Assembly: GCF_003208655.1 (NCBI RefSeq)
Contig: NZ_QKLU01000003.1
Span: 124,001 to 188,000, forward strand
Length of the DNA: 64,000 nt
Direction: 5' to 3'
Source of the DNA: Pedobacter nutrimenti
Lineage (GTDB): Bacteria; Bacteroidota; Bacteroidia; Sphingobacteriales; Sphingobacteriaceae
The translations under genes were made by a program, and so were the position numbers. Of this stretch, positions 41,974 to 51,759 are shown one piece after another. The notes below the pieces were generated by a model that made no database searches, was not told the origin of the DNA, and saw only the letters and a list, made by a program, of their open reading frames with translations. Positions within the stretch are counted from its first letter, which is position 1; each line of letters starts with the position of its first letter.

Positions 41974-43010
41974 TAAAGGTCCAGGGTTAATTTTATATAA
42001 AAAACATCATTGCTACTGTCAATCCACAAGGAGTGCCGCTCAGGATAAAGAAGTTGCAGGCGTTCACTGGCATTTTTTAAACCTATGCCCGCAATGGATT
42101 CATCTTTCTTTATGGTAATGCTGTTCCTGGTTTCGAGCACCAGACGGTTGGCTTCCAGGTGTATTGAGATCAGGACCTCCGAATTTTTACTCCATATAAT
42201 CCCATGTTTAAATACATTTTCGATAAATGGAATAAGGATCATCGGTGCGATATGATACTTTTTCCATTCCCCATGAAGCCGGTAGCTGATCTGGTCAGCA
42301 AGTTCTGGTGCAAGACGCTGGAGCTGGAGCTTGGTATAACTGTCTATATAATTAATCTCTTTCTCCAGCCAGACGCTTTCACTATTGCTTTCATACAAAA
42401 CATAACGCATCAGACCAGATAATTTTTCAATAATATCTGCAGTGAAATGATCACCATTTTTAGTGGCACTGGAATAAGCTAAGTTGAGGGAATTGAAAAG
42501 AAAATGTGGGTTGATCTGACCCCGAAGGTATTTTAATTCGGCAATAAGTTTCTCTTTGATCAGGCCCTGCTTTACTTTTTCATCCTTAATCCGGTGTTTG
42601 GTCAATCCATAGCCCAATGACATAGACAGGATAAATATTTTAGTTCCCATATTTAAAACGACGTCATCCAGTAAAGGTTCTTTTTCTGAGGATAACAATG
42701 TGATGCTATAGAAATGATCAAGCACGGAATTTATGATGACGATGCTGATGTACAAAAATATCACCCATATAAAATATGCACTGTAACGTTGCACAGCGAT
42801 GAACTTGGGGATAAAATATAAAGAGTTAACATAAAATAAGGTCAGGTTTAGCAGCCCGCTCCAAATCAGTACCGGATAAATGCTATCATTGGTTTTTCGG
42901 AACGGGCCCAATGTTTCGGATGCTTGCCAAAGTATGAAAAACAGACATCCCCATATCAGGGCATGCAGAAGTGGTTCTAAATATTCTTTTATTTTAAATG
43001 CCTTGTTCAT
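41973..43010 (-). CDS. LytS-type sensor histidine kinase
   Basis: A 345-residue kinase with four membrane segments (residues about 15-135), then a His_kinase domain with RGQINPHFLFNSLNLAYSS (phospho-His), ESVWLEKEINYIDSYTKLQ, APMILIPFIENVFKHGIIW (N box) and GIGLKNASERLQLLYP (G box). It forms a pair with the regulator overlapping its stop. The peptidase gene at 43211 is divergent and may be a target. Confidence 0.92.
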   Translation of the reverse strand: MNKAFKIKEYLEPLLHALIWGCLFFILWQASETLGPFRKTNDSIYPVLIWSGLLNLTLFYVNSLYFIPKFIAVQRYSAYFIWVIFLYISIVIINSVLDHFYSITLLSSEKEPLLDDVVLNMGTKIFILSMSLGYGLTKHRIKDEKVKQGLIKEKLIAELKYLRGQINPHFLFNSLNLAYSSATKNGDHFTADIIEKLSGLMRYVLYESNSESVWLEKEINYIDSYTKLQLQRLAPELADQISYRLHGEWKKYHIAPMILIPFIENVFKHGIIWSKNSEVLISIHLEANRLVLETRNSITIKKDESIAGIGLKNASERLQLLYPERHSLWIDSSNDVFYIKLTLDL

Positions 43011-43210
43011 TTATGCTCTAAATATAAGGGCCAGTATTTTAAGAATAATAGCTAGAGGCTTTTAATTATTCAAACGGTACAATTTTCTATTTGTATTGAA
43101 TTGATCATTTAAATCCCGATTTCGAACTGCCTTTCAAGCTGTACAGATAATTGATTTTCAGGAGATGGGAAATGATATTTCTTTGCTTCAAAAAATTAAA
43201 AATTCATTTT

Positions 43211-44632
43211 ATGAAAGCAAAAATATTAGCAATTCTCAGCCTGGTCTTTTTCGGTTTATCGGTAAATGCACAGAACAATGACACCAAACGGCTGCCTGGT
43301 TCCTGGCTAGGGGTACTGACTTTACCAGACGGTCAGGTCATTCGGATGGTGATGAATTACAAAATGGACAAGGATAAGTTTTCCGGGTCATTTGATGTGC
43401 CTGAACAGTTTGTTAAAAATGGATATATTGATTCTGTGTGGGTTGAAAAAGACAGTGTTTTCGCCGATTTTGGAACGAAGTTCGGAAAGGGTACCATGTA
43501 TAAAGGGGTATTTTTACCTGGTGATTCAGTCATTGAGGGGAAATGGATACAAGGTGCAGTATTCCCGTTAAATTTTCGTCCTACTACTTACGTGTATACT
43601 CCAAAAAGTAACCTCAATCCAAAATTCGGAGGCTATAAGATCCTAAAACTCATTGAAAGCACACCGACCAAAGACCAGCAGAATACAGGTACATGCTGGA
43701 GCTTTGCGACAACCTCTTTTATTGAAACTGAGGCGATTCGTCTGGGAAAAAAGCCAGTTGTACTTTCACCAATGTTTTTTGTGGTCCCGGCTTTAATGGA
43801 CAAATCAGAAAGGTACATCAGAATGCAAGGCAATTTGCTTTTTAATGAAGGGGATCTAACATTTAGTGCATTGAAAGCCTATAAAAAGTTTGGGGCAATA
43901 CCAGAGGCTGTTTACTCAGGCAAAACCGATCCTTCATCCACCCATGATCATACAAAAATGGAAAACACCCTGTTGGCCAGATTAAAGGATTATGTAGAAA
44001 ACGGACGTGGCCGTATCAGCCCTGATGAATATAAAAAGTCCATAGCCGACATCATTTATAAGACGATGACCAAAGCACCGGACACCTTTAACTATAACGG
44101 GAAAAAATATACGCCAAAGTTATTTGCAAAAGAAAATGTAGGAATTGATCCTGATGATTATGTTGAAGTTACGTCTTATACCCACCATCCTTTTTATTCG
44201 AAATTTGTTTTGGAAATGCCATCCAACTGGGACCATAAACTTTATTTGAACGTTCCGCTCAATGATTTGATTGCCATTATTGACCATGCTTTATTCAACA
44301 ATTATTCAGTTTGTTGGGATGGGGATATCCAGGGACTTAACAATGGTTTTTGCAAACTGGGTAAGAAAGAAAATATTACCCAGCAGTCCCGTCAGGCAGC
44401 CTTCGATAATTATACGACTCAGGACGATCACAATATGCATATTGTTGGCATTGCTGCGGATCAGGATGATGGGCGTTATTATATTGTAAAAAACTCTGCT
44501 GCTTATGCAAATTGTGGCGGATATGTTTACATGTCAAAAGACTATCTGCTTTTAAGGACCATTTCAGTATTGGTTAATAAAGGGGCGCTGCCAGGGGAGG
44601 TAACAAAAAAACTAAAGGCCGGAGTGCTCTAA
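43211..44632 (+). CDS. Exported C1B-like cysteine peptidase (bleomycin hydrolase family)
   Basis: A 473-residue protein with a signal peptide (KAKILAILSLVFFGLSVNAQ). Residues about 25-130 are a beta-rich N-terminal domain found in several Bacteroidota secreted proteins (GSWLGVLTLPDGQVIRMV...). The peptidase follows: KDQQNTGTCWSF has the catalytic Cys, QDDHNMHIVGIAADQDDGRYYIVKNSAAY carries the catalytic His and Asn. The order and spacing match the bleomycin hydrolase/C1B group. The usual KNSW is KNSA here. The ATG at 43211 is chosen because it gives the signal peptide; an upstream ATG at 43151 does not. Aminopeptidase activity outside the cytosol is likely. Confidence 0.85.
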   Translation: MKAKILAILSLVFFGLSVNAQNNDTKRLPGSWLGVLTLPDGQVIRMVMNYKMDKDKFSGSFDVPEQFVKNGYIDSVWVEKDSVFADFGTKFGKGTMYKGVFLPGDSVIEGKWIQGAVFPLNFRPTTYVYTPKSNLNPKFGGYKILKLIESTPTKDQQNTGTCWSFATTSFIETEAIRLGKKPVVLSPMFFVVPALMDKSERYIRMQGNLLFNEGDLTFSALKAYKKFGAIPEAVYSGKTDPSSTHDHTKMENTLLARLKDYVENGRGRISPDEYKKSIADIIYKTMTKAPDTFNYNGKKYTPKLFAKENVGIDPDDYVEVTSYTHHPFYSKFVLEMPSNWDHKLYLNVPLNDLIAIIDHALFNNYSVCWDGDIQGLNNGFCKLGKKENITQQSRQAAFDNYTTQDDHNMHIVGIAADQDDGRYYIVKNSAAYANCGGYVYMSKDYLLLRTISVLVNKGALPGEVTKKLKAGVL

Positions 44633-44662
44633 CCTGTACCGAAGTCCGAAAATATCGCCTTA

Positions 44663-45160
44663 TCATTGTATTGTGATGTAGTAAGTAGCAAGATCAATGG
44701 ACCGAAGGTTTATAAAGCCCACCTGGCGCAATAAGGTGACCAACTGTCCCCTGTGGTAGGTAGAGTGGTTTATGATATGGGAAAATGTTTGCCAGAATTC
44801 CAGTTGACCCGTTCCGCCCCTTGGGTACCTGAATGTAACCGGTTGGAGATAATTTTCTTCAGGATAATTGTTGATGAAGTTTTGCAAACCCTGAGAGGTT
44901 TCTTTCCAGATGTCCATCAGGTCTTGTTTGGTACCTTCAAAGTGGGTAGAGAGGTAGACCGGATCAGGGACTATTGTCCAGAAATCGATCCATATTTTTT
45001 CTGCACTTGCGATATGAATTGCGGTTTGCCTGATGCTGCTGAAACTGCTGGTGATGATCTTGTTCCATTGCTGCTGGTCAATCTGATCCAGCCAACCCAT
45101 AACGATCTGATTTGCCCAGCAGTTATAGGCAGCCAGGCCTGTGAAATACTTTTTGTTCAT
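44663..45160 (-). CDS. DinB-family protein
   Basis: A 165-residue four-helix-bundle protein. The three metal-binding His positions are visible: TAIHIASAEKIW, INHSTYHRGQL (two His), with the YNCWANQ start typical of DinB proteins. Members bind a divalent metal; some are thiol transferases, many have no known function. It lies 90 bases downstream of the AraC gene at 45251 on the same strand, but with separate starts. Confidence 0.85.
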   Translation of the reverse strand: MNKKYFTGLAAYNCWANQIVMGWLDQIDQQQWNKIITSSFSSIRQTAIHIASAEKIWIDFWTIVPDPVYLSTHFEGTKQDLMDIWKETSQGLQNFINNYPEENYLQPVTFRYPRGGTGQLEFWQTFSHIINHSTYHRGQLVTLLRQVGFINLRSIDLATYYITIQ

Positions 45161-45250
45161 TTTTCCTTTTGTCTTTTAATTAGGTTCAAAAGTAGCCCGG
45201 CAAAAGGGCTCTGGAAGACATCAGGACGTTCAAAAAGTGTAGCTAAACGT

Positions 45251-46117
45251 TCAAATTGACATTTGATATTGTTTGGGTGTAAGCCCATGAACCTGTTTAA
45301 AGGATTGAATGAAACTCGACAAGTTTTCATAACCCAGTTCAAGATAAATTTCACTTGCTTTAAGTTCACCTTTTTTCAGCAGGCTGGCAGCTTTCTGCAT
45401 TCGTTTTTCCAGAAGCCATTTGGAGGGGGAACTGTTATATATTTTTGCAAATCGACGTTTAAATGTAGACAGGCTCATATGACATAGAAAAGCCAGTTCT
45501 CCAACGGTAATTGTATTGGTCATGTTATTTGTCACCGTTTCCCTGATCCATAGGTCCCCATCGGCCTGATACGTGGAAGTACGAAGCCGCAGGATCTTTT
45601 CAGGATAGCAGTCATTTAAATACAGGAGCAATTCCTCCAGTTTTACTTTTTGCAGTTCAGCAGATAAAGGCAGGCCTGAAGTCATCATAAAACCAAGTGA
45701 GGCAATAAAGTTCAGCAGGAAGGCATCTTTATCAAACACCAAAAAAGGTTCGTCTTTGTCTTTTTTTATTGAGATGATAGCAGGTTTTTGATGTCGAACA
45801 AAAAAATCTGCCAGTAGGCTCTGATCAAAAAACAACAATAAACTCCTGTAACGACCGTTTTTTGCCACAATTTTCTCACTCATGAGGCAATTACCTGATG
45901 AAAGCAGGTAAAATTGATCGGGATTGATTTGCGCCCGGGACCCTGCATATTGAATGCTTTTCTGACCTTCCAACAGAAAGCTAAACAGGTTTTGCCGGAG
46001 CTGGATGGTGGAGTTTATGCTGCCCTTATCCGATTCATACAATAGGATCGATACCGGCCCTGCTGAAACATGTGCACCTGAGGAATTTAAGTTATCGGAT
46101 AGTTTGGACACTTTCAT
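45251..46117 (-). CDS. AraC-family transcriptional regulator
   Basis: A 288-residue regulator. The effector domain (residues about 20-160) ends before an AraC HTH pair (GELAFLCHMSLSTFKRRFAKIYNSSPSKWLLEKRM, ASEIYLELGYENLSSFIQSFKQVHGLTPKQYQ). It is followed by the DinB gene on the same strand. Inducer unknown. Confidence 0.9.
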   Translation of the reverse strand: MKVSKLSDNLNSSGAHVSAGPVSILLYESDKGSINSTIQLRQNLFSFLLEGQKSIQYAGSRAQINPDQFYLLSSGNCLMSEKIVAKNGRYRSLLLFFDQSLLADFFVRHQKPAIISIKKDKDEPFLVFDKDAFLLNFIASLGFMMTSGLPLSAELQKVKLEELLLYLNDCYPEKILRLRTSTYQADGDLWIRETVTNNMTNTITVGELAFLCHMSLSTFKRRFAKIYNSSPSKWLLEKRMQKAASLLKKGELKASEIYLELGYENLSSFIQSFKQVHGLTPKQYQMSI

Positions 46118-46217
46118 AAAAAGCTGTTTAATGCACTGGTTCTTTGGATGCAGAAAACAAAGCTATGTAATTCTATTTTTTAATTAGGCCCAGCAAGGTT
46201 AGAAGGATAGAAAAAGC

Positions 46218-47570
46218 TTAAAGTTTTCCAGGTAGCCGGAAGCTGACCGCTGCGGCAAGCAGCATAAAAATACCTGCACTGACCAGGGCATAGATGGCCT
46301 GACCGTTAAAAATGTGTTTCACCAGAAGACCACCCAGAAAACCGTTGACCAACTGGGGCAAGGTGATGAAAAAATTAAAGAGCCCCATGTATAAACCCAT
46401 TTTGTGTGCCGGGAGCGTATTGGAAAGAATGGCATAAGGGGTAGCCAGAATACTTGCCCAGGCAATTCCAACGGCAATCATCGGATAAATGAGCAGACGG
46501 ACATCCTGTATCAGGTATAAAGACAACAAACCTGCGCCGGCTACAGAAAGGGAAAGGATATGGGTATTCCGCTTTCCGATTTTTTTATAAAGAAAAGGAA
46601 GAAATATGGCATATACCGCGGAAACGGCATTGTACACACCAAAGAGAATTCCTGTCCAGTTTCCTGCATTGGCGTAGGCTGGTGAAGAAGTATCATTTGA
46701 AGGCAAATGGTAAATGTGCTGGGCAATAGCGGGAGTGGTAAATACCCACATAGAAAATAAAGCGAACCAGGAAAAGAATTGTACCAGGCCTAGTTTTATC
46801 ATGGTTGAAGGCATTTGCCTGAAATCTGTAAAGATAGACCAGAGCCCGGGCTTCCCGGTCTCTACTTCCCTGGGATTAAATTTTAAATGTGTTTCAGGAT
46901 CGTATTCCTTTGTACTGATGACTGTCCATAAAAGCGTGATCACCAGAACAACCGCTCCGGCATAAAAGGAATAGACCACATTATCCGGAACTTTTCCCGG
47001 ATCTGCAGTTTTGGAAATTTCAAAATACTCTGAAAGGATATAAGGGAGAAAGGAACCAAGGATCGCTCCTGTACCAATTAAAAAGGTTTGAATAGAAAAA
47101 CCGGTCCCCCGTTGTTTTTCATTGAGGTTATCGGCAACCAGTGCCCGGAAGGGCTCCATGGCAACATTAAAGGAACAGTCCATAAGCATCAGCATACCGG
47201 CCCCAATGAGCAAAGGAGGAAATAAAGCCGTAAAAAGGGCCGCATTGGGTAAAAGCGCCAAAGAAAGGGCGGCGATCAGGGCCCCAAACAAAAAATAAGG
47301 CCTTCTGCGGCCCAGTCTTGTCCAGGTCCGGTCACTGTAATAACCAATAATGGGCTGGATCAGCATACCGCTAATGGGAGCGGCCAGCCAGAATAGGGAT
47401 AAATGCTCTACATCGGCCCCAAAAGTTTGCAGAATGCGGGAGGCATTGCCTGTTTGCAAAGCAAAACCAAATTGTATGCCCAGAAAACCAAAACTCATAT
47501 TCCAGATGTTTAGCAGCGAGAGATTGGGTTTTTGAAGGCCTTGGGATGAGGAGGTAATGGCTGTATTCAT
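46218..47570 (-). CDS. MFS/GPH-type sugar transporter (SLC45/MalT-like)
   Basis: A 450-residue protein with 12 hydrophobic segments. The family signs are NIWNMSFGFLGIQFGFALQTGNASRILQTFGA, DRTWTRLGRRRPYFLFGA (loop 2-3, with the RxGRRRPY signature of sucrose/maltose-type GPH carriers) and EPFRALVADNLNEKQRG. Plant and bacterial members move sucrose or maltose with protons. In this locus it is the last gene of the minus arm and probably imports the disaccharide released by the amylase. It lies 8 bases after the esterase stop, in one operon. Confidence 0.9.
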   Translation of the reverse strand: MNTAITSSSQGLQKPNLSLLNIWNMSFGFLGIQFGFALQTGNASRILQTFGADVEHLSLFWLAAPISGMLIQPIIGYYSDRTWTRLGRRRPYFLFGALIAALSLALLPNAALFTALFPPLLIGAGMLMLMDCSFNVAMEPFRALVADNLNEKQRGTGFSIQTFLIGTGAILGSFLPYILSEYFEISKTADPGKVPDNVVYSFYAGAVVLVITLLWTVISTKEYDPETHLKFNPREVETGKPGLWSIFTDFRQMPSTMIKLGLVQFFSWFALFSMWVFTTPAIAQHIYHLPSNDTSSPAYANAGNWTGILFGVYNAVSAVYAIFLPFLYKKIGKRNTHILSLSVAGAGLLSLYLIQDVRLLIYPMIAVGIAWASILATPYAILSNTLPAHKMGLYMGLFNFFITLPQLVNGFLGGLLVKHIFNGQAIYALVSAGIFMLLAAAVSFRLPGKL

Positions 47571-47578
47571 GGCAGGTT

Positions 47579-48379
47579 TTAAAGAATAGCATTAAAGAAC
47601 AGTAAAGTGGCGGCAATATGTTTTTCCCAGTAAGCCCATTGATGGCCACCCTCAAACTCTTGGAACCGGTGACTGATGCACTGCCGGCGGAGTTCCTGGT
47701 GCAGCAGGCGGTTGTGTTCAATCAGCAGATCGTCTGTGCCGCAATCAAAACGAAAAGGAGGGAGATGGTCGCGGTTGGCCAGAATGGTTCTCAGAACACT
47801 TTCATCGACCGGATCATGCTGCGCATATTCAGCATATTCCTCTTCAGTAAAAAGCTTCATCTGGTCCAGGTTGGTGATGGAGGACAGTCCGGACATGCCT
47901 TTAAAACGCTGATGGTACTTTGCCCCAATCCTTAAAGCCCCAAATCCACCCATAGAGAGTCCGGCAATAAAAAAGGCTGAAGCTTCAGAAACCTGGGGAA
48001 AACATTCTGTAAGTGCCTGGGGAACATCTTCTGCAATCCATTTCTCGTAGTTCAGGGTATGGTGGGGAAGATAAGCGGAGCCATCGCCCCATAAACCATC
48101 TGATGGCATGGCCAGTATCATTGGTTTTAGTTGGGCATTTTCAATCATTTTTGCGGCCAGCAGGTGTACACCGGAGCAAAAAGGCCAGCTCCATGCACTG
48201 CCATATACACCATGGAGCAACAGGGTAACCGGTAAATCCTTCATTTGCGAGGTCCCGGGGGGAACAAATACGCAAATGTCTGCCCGGCCTTTGAGATAAG
48301 CTGTTTTTACCGTTATAAATCGTAAATGATCCCGCTCAAAGGCAGGATTGGACATTTCTATAGTCCTGAATTTTGACAT
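47579..48379 (-). CDS. Esterase D/S-formyl-thiol-hydrolase-like serine esterase
   Basis: A 266-residue alpha/beta hydrolase without signal peptide. The nucleophile elbow is GLSMGG, the acid is in CGTDDLL and the base His is in GGHQW; LLLHGVYGSAWSW is the oxyanion strand. The fold belongs to the esterase D group (Pfam Esterase), which includes S-formylglutathione hydrolase. The ATG at 48379 leaves four bases to the preceding dehydrogenase gene; an earlier in-frame start at 48409 would overlap it. Next to a zinc alcohol dehydrogenase this recalls the formaldehyde oxidation pair AdhC/FghA. A carbohydrate esterase role is the alternative. Confidence 0.82.
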   Translation of the reverse strand: MSKFRTIEMSNPAFERDHLRFITVKTAYLKGRADICVFVPPGTSQMKDLPVTLLLHGVYGSAWSWPFCSGVHLLAAKMIENAQLKPMILAMPSDGLWGDGSAYLPHHTLNYEKWIAEDVPQALTECFPQVSEASAFFIAGLSMGGFGALRIGAKYHQRFKGMSGLSSITNLDQMKLFTEEEYAEYAQHDPVDESVLRTILANRDHLPPFRFDCGTDDLLIEHNRLLHQELRRQCISHRFQEFEGGHQWAYWEKHIAATLLFFNAIL

Positions 48380-48383
48380 AGGC

Positions 48384-49499
48384 TTAGAATATAATAACAC
48401 CTTTTGCATTTTTACCCTGCAACATGTCCTGGAAAGCTTGCTTCAGTTCGGTCAGGGGATAGGTACGGGTAATCATTTCTTCGAGCATAAGCTGCTTGTC
48501 GCTGTAAAGGGCGATCAGTGCAGGAAAGTCAATTTGTGGTTTGCATTTGCCATAAAGAGGATTCATATAAATTTTATCCCATTCAAACAGGTTCATGTCA
48601 AAAGGGATGCTTTGTTCAATGCCACTCACTTGTATTGCCGTTCCGGCATTTCTAACCATGGCCAGTGGCGCAGCACCCAGCTCTGGCCGGGCGGTGCATT
48701 CAAAGGCATAATCAGCCCCACGGTTCTCACAAATTTCCTTAACCTGAAGGGATGCAGAAATTAATCCCTGGTCTTGTGAATTTGCCAGGATAAGATGCGT
48801 GGCCCCAAAGGTGCTGGCCATCTCCAGCCGTGCCGGATTAATATCTATGGCAATGATCTTTACTGCGCCGGATATCCTGGCGGCCTGGATCACACTCAGG
48901 CCTACACCTCCGCTGCCCAATACCACTACCGTGCTACCTGGTCTAACCCTGGCCGCATTGACTACAGATCCATAACCGGTCATCACACCACAACTCAAAA
49001 TGCTGGCGGCGGGAAATGACATTTCTGCAGCGGTATTGAGTACCGCTGCTGCGGCCTTTACCAGGGTGTACTCCGAAAGGGTCCCAAGGTTAAATGACCT
49101 TTGTATTGGGACATTGTTTTGTGTAGTACCCATTGCATGGGCATGACCAGTATTTGGGCCGTGGGTGCCACCGGTAACAGGCGAATTGTTTTCACAGAGG
49201 TGTACATTGCCCTGACCGCACTGAAAACAATGCCCGCAAGACATGGCCCAGTTCAGGATCACCGGATCTCCTGTTTTAAAATCTGTTACAGCTGATCCGG
49301 CTTTGACCACAAGCCCTGCACCCTCATGTCCCAGGATCATGGTTTTTCCCCAATTCAGCGAGTCATAATCGGTATGGCACAGGCCGGCGGCTTTAATTTG
49401 TACCAGGATCTCGTCCGGGGCCGGGTCAGCCACAATGATTTCTTCAATAGAAAAATCCTGCTTTCCCCTGGTGATGGCGGCTTTACAATGTATTGGCAT
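48384..49499 (-). CDS. Zinc-dependent alcohol dehydrogenase (MDR family)
   Basis: A 371-residue dehydrogenase. The catalytic zinc site is GLCHTDYDSL (Cys38 area) and GHEGAG (His-Glu), with the third ligand in the ILSCGVMTGYG segment. The structural zinc loop has CGHCFQCGQGNVHLC, four Cys in the classical spacing. The NAD fold is VVVLGSGGVGLSVIQ, with Asp in IAIDINPARL favouring NAD+. It is of the class III/formaldehyde-dehydrogenase-like branch. It sits between two esterases in the maltose-type locus. Its substrate could be a hydroxymethyl-thiol or an alcohol from a modified sugar. Confidence 0.88.
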   Translation of the reverse strand: MPIHCKAAITRGKQDFSIEEIIVADPAPDEILVQIKAAGLCHTDYDSLNWGKTMILGHEGAGLVVKAGSAVTDFKTGDPVILNWAMSCGHCFQCGQGNVHLCENNSPVTGGTHGPNTGHAHAMGTTQNNVPIQRSFNLGTLSEYTLVKAAAAVLNTAAEMSFPAASILSCGVMTGYGSVVNAARVRPGSTVVVLGSGGVGLSVIQAARISGAVKIIAIDINPARLEMASTFGATHLILANSQDQGLISASLQVKEICENRGADYAFECTARPELGAAPLAMVRNAGTAIQVSGIEQSIPFDMNLFEWDKIYMNPLYGKCKPQIDFPALIALYSDKQLMLEEMITRTYPLTELKQAFQDMLQGKNAKGVIIF

Positions 49500-49520
49500 T
49501 TTACAGAATTAGAATGATGA

Positions 49521-50651
49521 TCAGGACTTTCCAAACAAAAACAGAAAAGGGATATACAAGCGCCTGGCCCAGGCATATTCATTGTGTTTATCGTTTGGAA
49601 AGTATTTGTATAAAAGCTGTATGGACCTGTTGGCAGAAAGAACCTGGCGCATGCGCTGGTTATCGGGTAAAAAATCTTTATCCAGGTCAAGGCCACCACA
49701 ATCCAGGTAGAGCCGGCTTCCGTTTAACCTTGAAGTGGATGCAAGGCATTTGGCCAGAATATCGCCCTCATCGAAATAAAAACCGCTCGACAGACAAGCT
49801 GCTTTGGAAAATACTTCCGGGTATAGCCAAACCATATAGAAGGAAATAAGCCCGCCCATTGAAGAACCTATGGCAGCGGTATTGGCTTTATCTTTTTTTG
49901 TACGGTAATGGCCATCAATAAAGGGTTTGAGTTCTGTGGCAATAAATTTAACATAGTTATAGCCTTCCGGGGTTCCCGAATATTCAATCCAGCGGTCCTT
50001 GGTATTGGCTATGCCAACAATAATAAACTCCTCTATTTTGTTTTTTTTCATCAGGCTATCGGCCGTTTCGTCCATATGCCATTCCTCGCCTGCACCATTG
50101 GTGTGGTCAAAAATATTCTGACCGTCATGCGCATACAGGACCGGGTATCTTTTTCCAGGAGAACTAAAATAAGAGGGCGGTAACCAGACCACGATATTCC
50201 TGGTGTTTTTCAATAAGGGGCTGCTGAAGTTATGATGGTAACGGACCGTTCCGGTAATACTCCGCTGATAAAGGTCGTTCCAGTTGCTGGGTTTGAGAAC
50301 AATGGTCGTGTCCTTTTTGAGCTGTAAAGCGATTTCCTGTGGAACACCAGTGTTGTTGTAAACAGCTTCTTTATAATAAGAGCCGCGGGTAACTTTAAAA
50401 TGAACAGTAGTGCCGGCAGGGAATGTATTGGACTGTTGCCAGGTGCTGTCATTGATTTTTTGCATGGAACGGCTTTTAGGATAGATCCAGTTGCCCCAGA
50501 CATCCTGGTTTCCAATAACCAACAAACTGTCTTTTATAGGGGTGTTTTTAGGGGTTTTTACCTGAATGGTTAGTTTGACCTGCTGAGCGGACAAGAGGCC
50601 GGGAATCCATAAAATACAGGACAAAAAGATAAAAATGCTTTTGACGTTCAT
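49521..50651 (-). CDS. Secreted esterase with an N-terminal starch-binding (CBM20-like) domain
   Basis: A 376-residue protein with a signal peptide (VKSIFIFLSCILWIPGLLSAQ). Residues about 22-115 read VKLTIQVKTPKNTPIKDSLLVIGNQDVWGNW, STWQQSNTFPAGTTVHFKVTRG: the CBM20 pattern with the aromatic-rich GNxxxWGNW core. Then an esterase of the feruloyl-esterase type (VLYAHDGQNIFDH, AIGSSMGGLISF with the nucleophile Ser, and a base His in NDKHNEYAW). The ATG at 50651 gives the signal. A starch-binding esterase in an alpha-glucan locus points to removal of acyl groups. It is divergent from the AraC gene at 50780. Confidence 0.82.
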   Translation of the reverse strand: MNVKSIFIFLSCILWIPGLLSAQQVKLTIQVKTPKNTPIKDSLLVIGNQDVWGNWIYPKSRSMQKINDSTWQQSNTFPAGTTVHFKVTRGSYYKEAVYNNTGVPQEIALQLKKDTTIVLKPSNWNDLYQRSITGTVRYHHNFSSPLLKNTRNIVVWLPPSYFSSPGKRYPVLYAHDGQNIFDHTNGAGEEWHMDETADSLMKKNKIEEFIIVGIANTKDRWIEYSGTPEGYNYVKFIATELKPFIDGHYRTKKDKANTAAIGSSMGGLISFYMVWLYPEVFSKAACLSSGFYFDEGDILAKCLASTSRLNGSRLYLDCGGLDLDKDFLPDNQRMRQVLSANRSIQLLYKYFPNDKHNEYAWARRLYIPFLFLFGKS

Positions 50652-50779
50652 GTGTTTATACTGGTTGTTGATCAAAATAAGGTTTAAATTTTTGGAACAA
50701 CAATGCAGAAGTTGGCGCAATTATGGGATATTTTATCTTTATTGCTCTTGAAACCTTAATTTAGTGTTAAAAAAAGACA

Positions 50780-51640
50780 ATGCTTAAAGCCACGCACGAA
50801 ATCCTCCAGTTTGTTACAGAACAATCTTTCCTGCTCCGGAAGTTTGGTGCCGAGGCCTTTAAGGCACCGTATCATTTTCACCAGGAATATGAACTGACTT
50901 TAATTTTAAACGGCTCGGGTAAAAGGTATATTGGAAGTCATATGGCCGACTTTAATGCCGGGGACCTGGTGATTGTCGGGGCAAATCTTCCGCACTGCTG
51001 GAAACTGGTGCCGGAAAAACAGCCAGATGCCCAGGCAGTGGTGATCCAGTTCACAGCCGATTTTTTGGGGACTTCTTTTTTTGAAAAACCGGAACTGGTC
51101 CTGATCCGGGAACTGCTGGAAAAAAGTGCTTCGGGAATCAGTTTTTCGCTATTGGATTATCAAAATACTTTTTCTGCGCTGGTTGAAATGGAACATCAGG
51201 ATAGCTTTAAGAAACTGATCACTTTTATTGAAATTCTGCAAAAGCTGGCCGCCTCAGGTCATTTTACTTTATTGGACAAGCAGCCCGGGCCGGTCGTCCA
51301 CGATCTAAGCGATCAAAAACGGATTAATCCGGTACTGGCTTATCTGGTCGAAAATTTCAGAAAAGAGGTGAGCCTGACGGCAGCAGCGTCTTTAACCAAT
51401 ATGACAACCAATGCTTTTTGTAAATATTTTAAAAGAGTGACAAGAAAGACTTTTATGGAAATGGTGATACAGTACCGGTTGAACTATGCGACCCAGCAGT
51501 TGGTACAAACGGATAATCCGGTTACAGATATCGCTTTTGAAAGCGGTTTCAGTGATGTTTCCCATTTTTATAAAACTTTTAAATCGAAAATGGGGCTGAG
51601 CCCATTAAATTACCGGAAGAAGTTTATGGTAGAGCTTTAA
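50780..51640 (+). CDS. AraC-family regulator of the maltose-type locus
   Basis: A 286-residue regulator with a cupin domain (KAPYHFHQEYELTLILNGSGKRYIG, residues 30-60; DFNAGDLVIVGANLPHCW) and a C-terminal AraC HTH pair (SLTAAASLTNMTTNAFCKYFKRVTRKTFMEMVIQYRL, TDIAFESGFSDVSHFYKTFKSKMGLSPLNYR). It lies in the middle of the locus between the two divergent arms, the usual position for the sugar-sensing regulator. The inducer is probably a mono- or disaccharide product. Confidence 0.9.
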   Translation: MLKATHEILQFVTEQSFLLRKFGAEAFKAPYHFHQEYELTLILNGSGKRYIGSHMADFNAGDLVIVGANLPHCWKLVPEKQPDAQAVVIQFTADFLGTSFFEKPELVLIRELLEKSASGISFSLLDYQNTFSALVEMEHQDSFKKLITFIEILQKLAASGHFTLLDKQPGPVVHDLSDQKRINPVLAYLVENFRKEVSLTAAASLTNMTTNAFCKYFKRVTRKTFMEMVIQYRLNYATQQLVQTDNPVTDIAFESGFSDVSHFYKTFKSKMGLSPLNYRKKFMVEL

Positions 51641-51710
51641 TTTGCATGATTTAATCTGTGTTTTGTTGATATGGATAAAATACACCATTTTTTAACCAAC
51701 ATGTTCATTT

Positions 51711-51739
51711 TTTGAGGCTTGCTGTTGCCCCTAACTTTG
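51711..51739 (+). promoter_or_regulatory. Promoter for the plus arm of the maltose-type locus
   Basis: TTTG at 51711-51714 (-33) and TAACTTTG at 51732-51739 (-7, fits TAnnTTTG) are separated by 17 bases and stand 21 bases before the ATG at 51760. This agrees with the Bacteroidota promoter pattern and would start the transcript of PhyH and the genes behind it. Confidence 0.65.
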
Positions 51740-51759
51740 ATTTAACCAAGTTATAAATT

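Noticed and set aside
44753..45259. A 168-codon plus-strand frame opposite the DinB gene
   Set aside because: The minus-strand DinB protein has the metal-binding His pattern; the plus frame has none and is a shadow.
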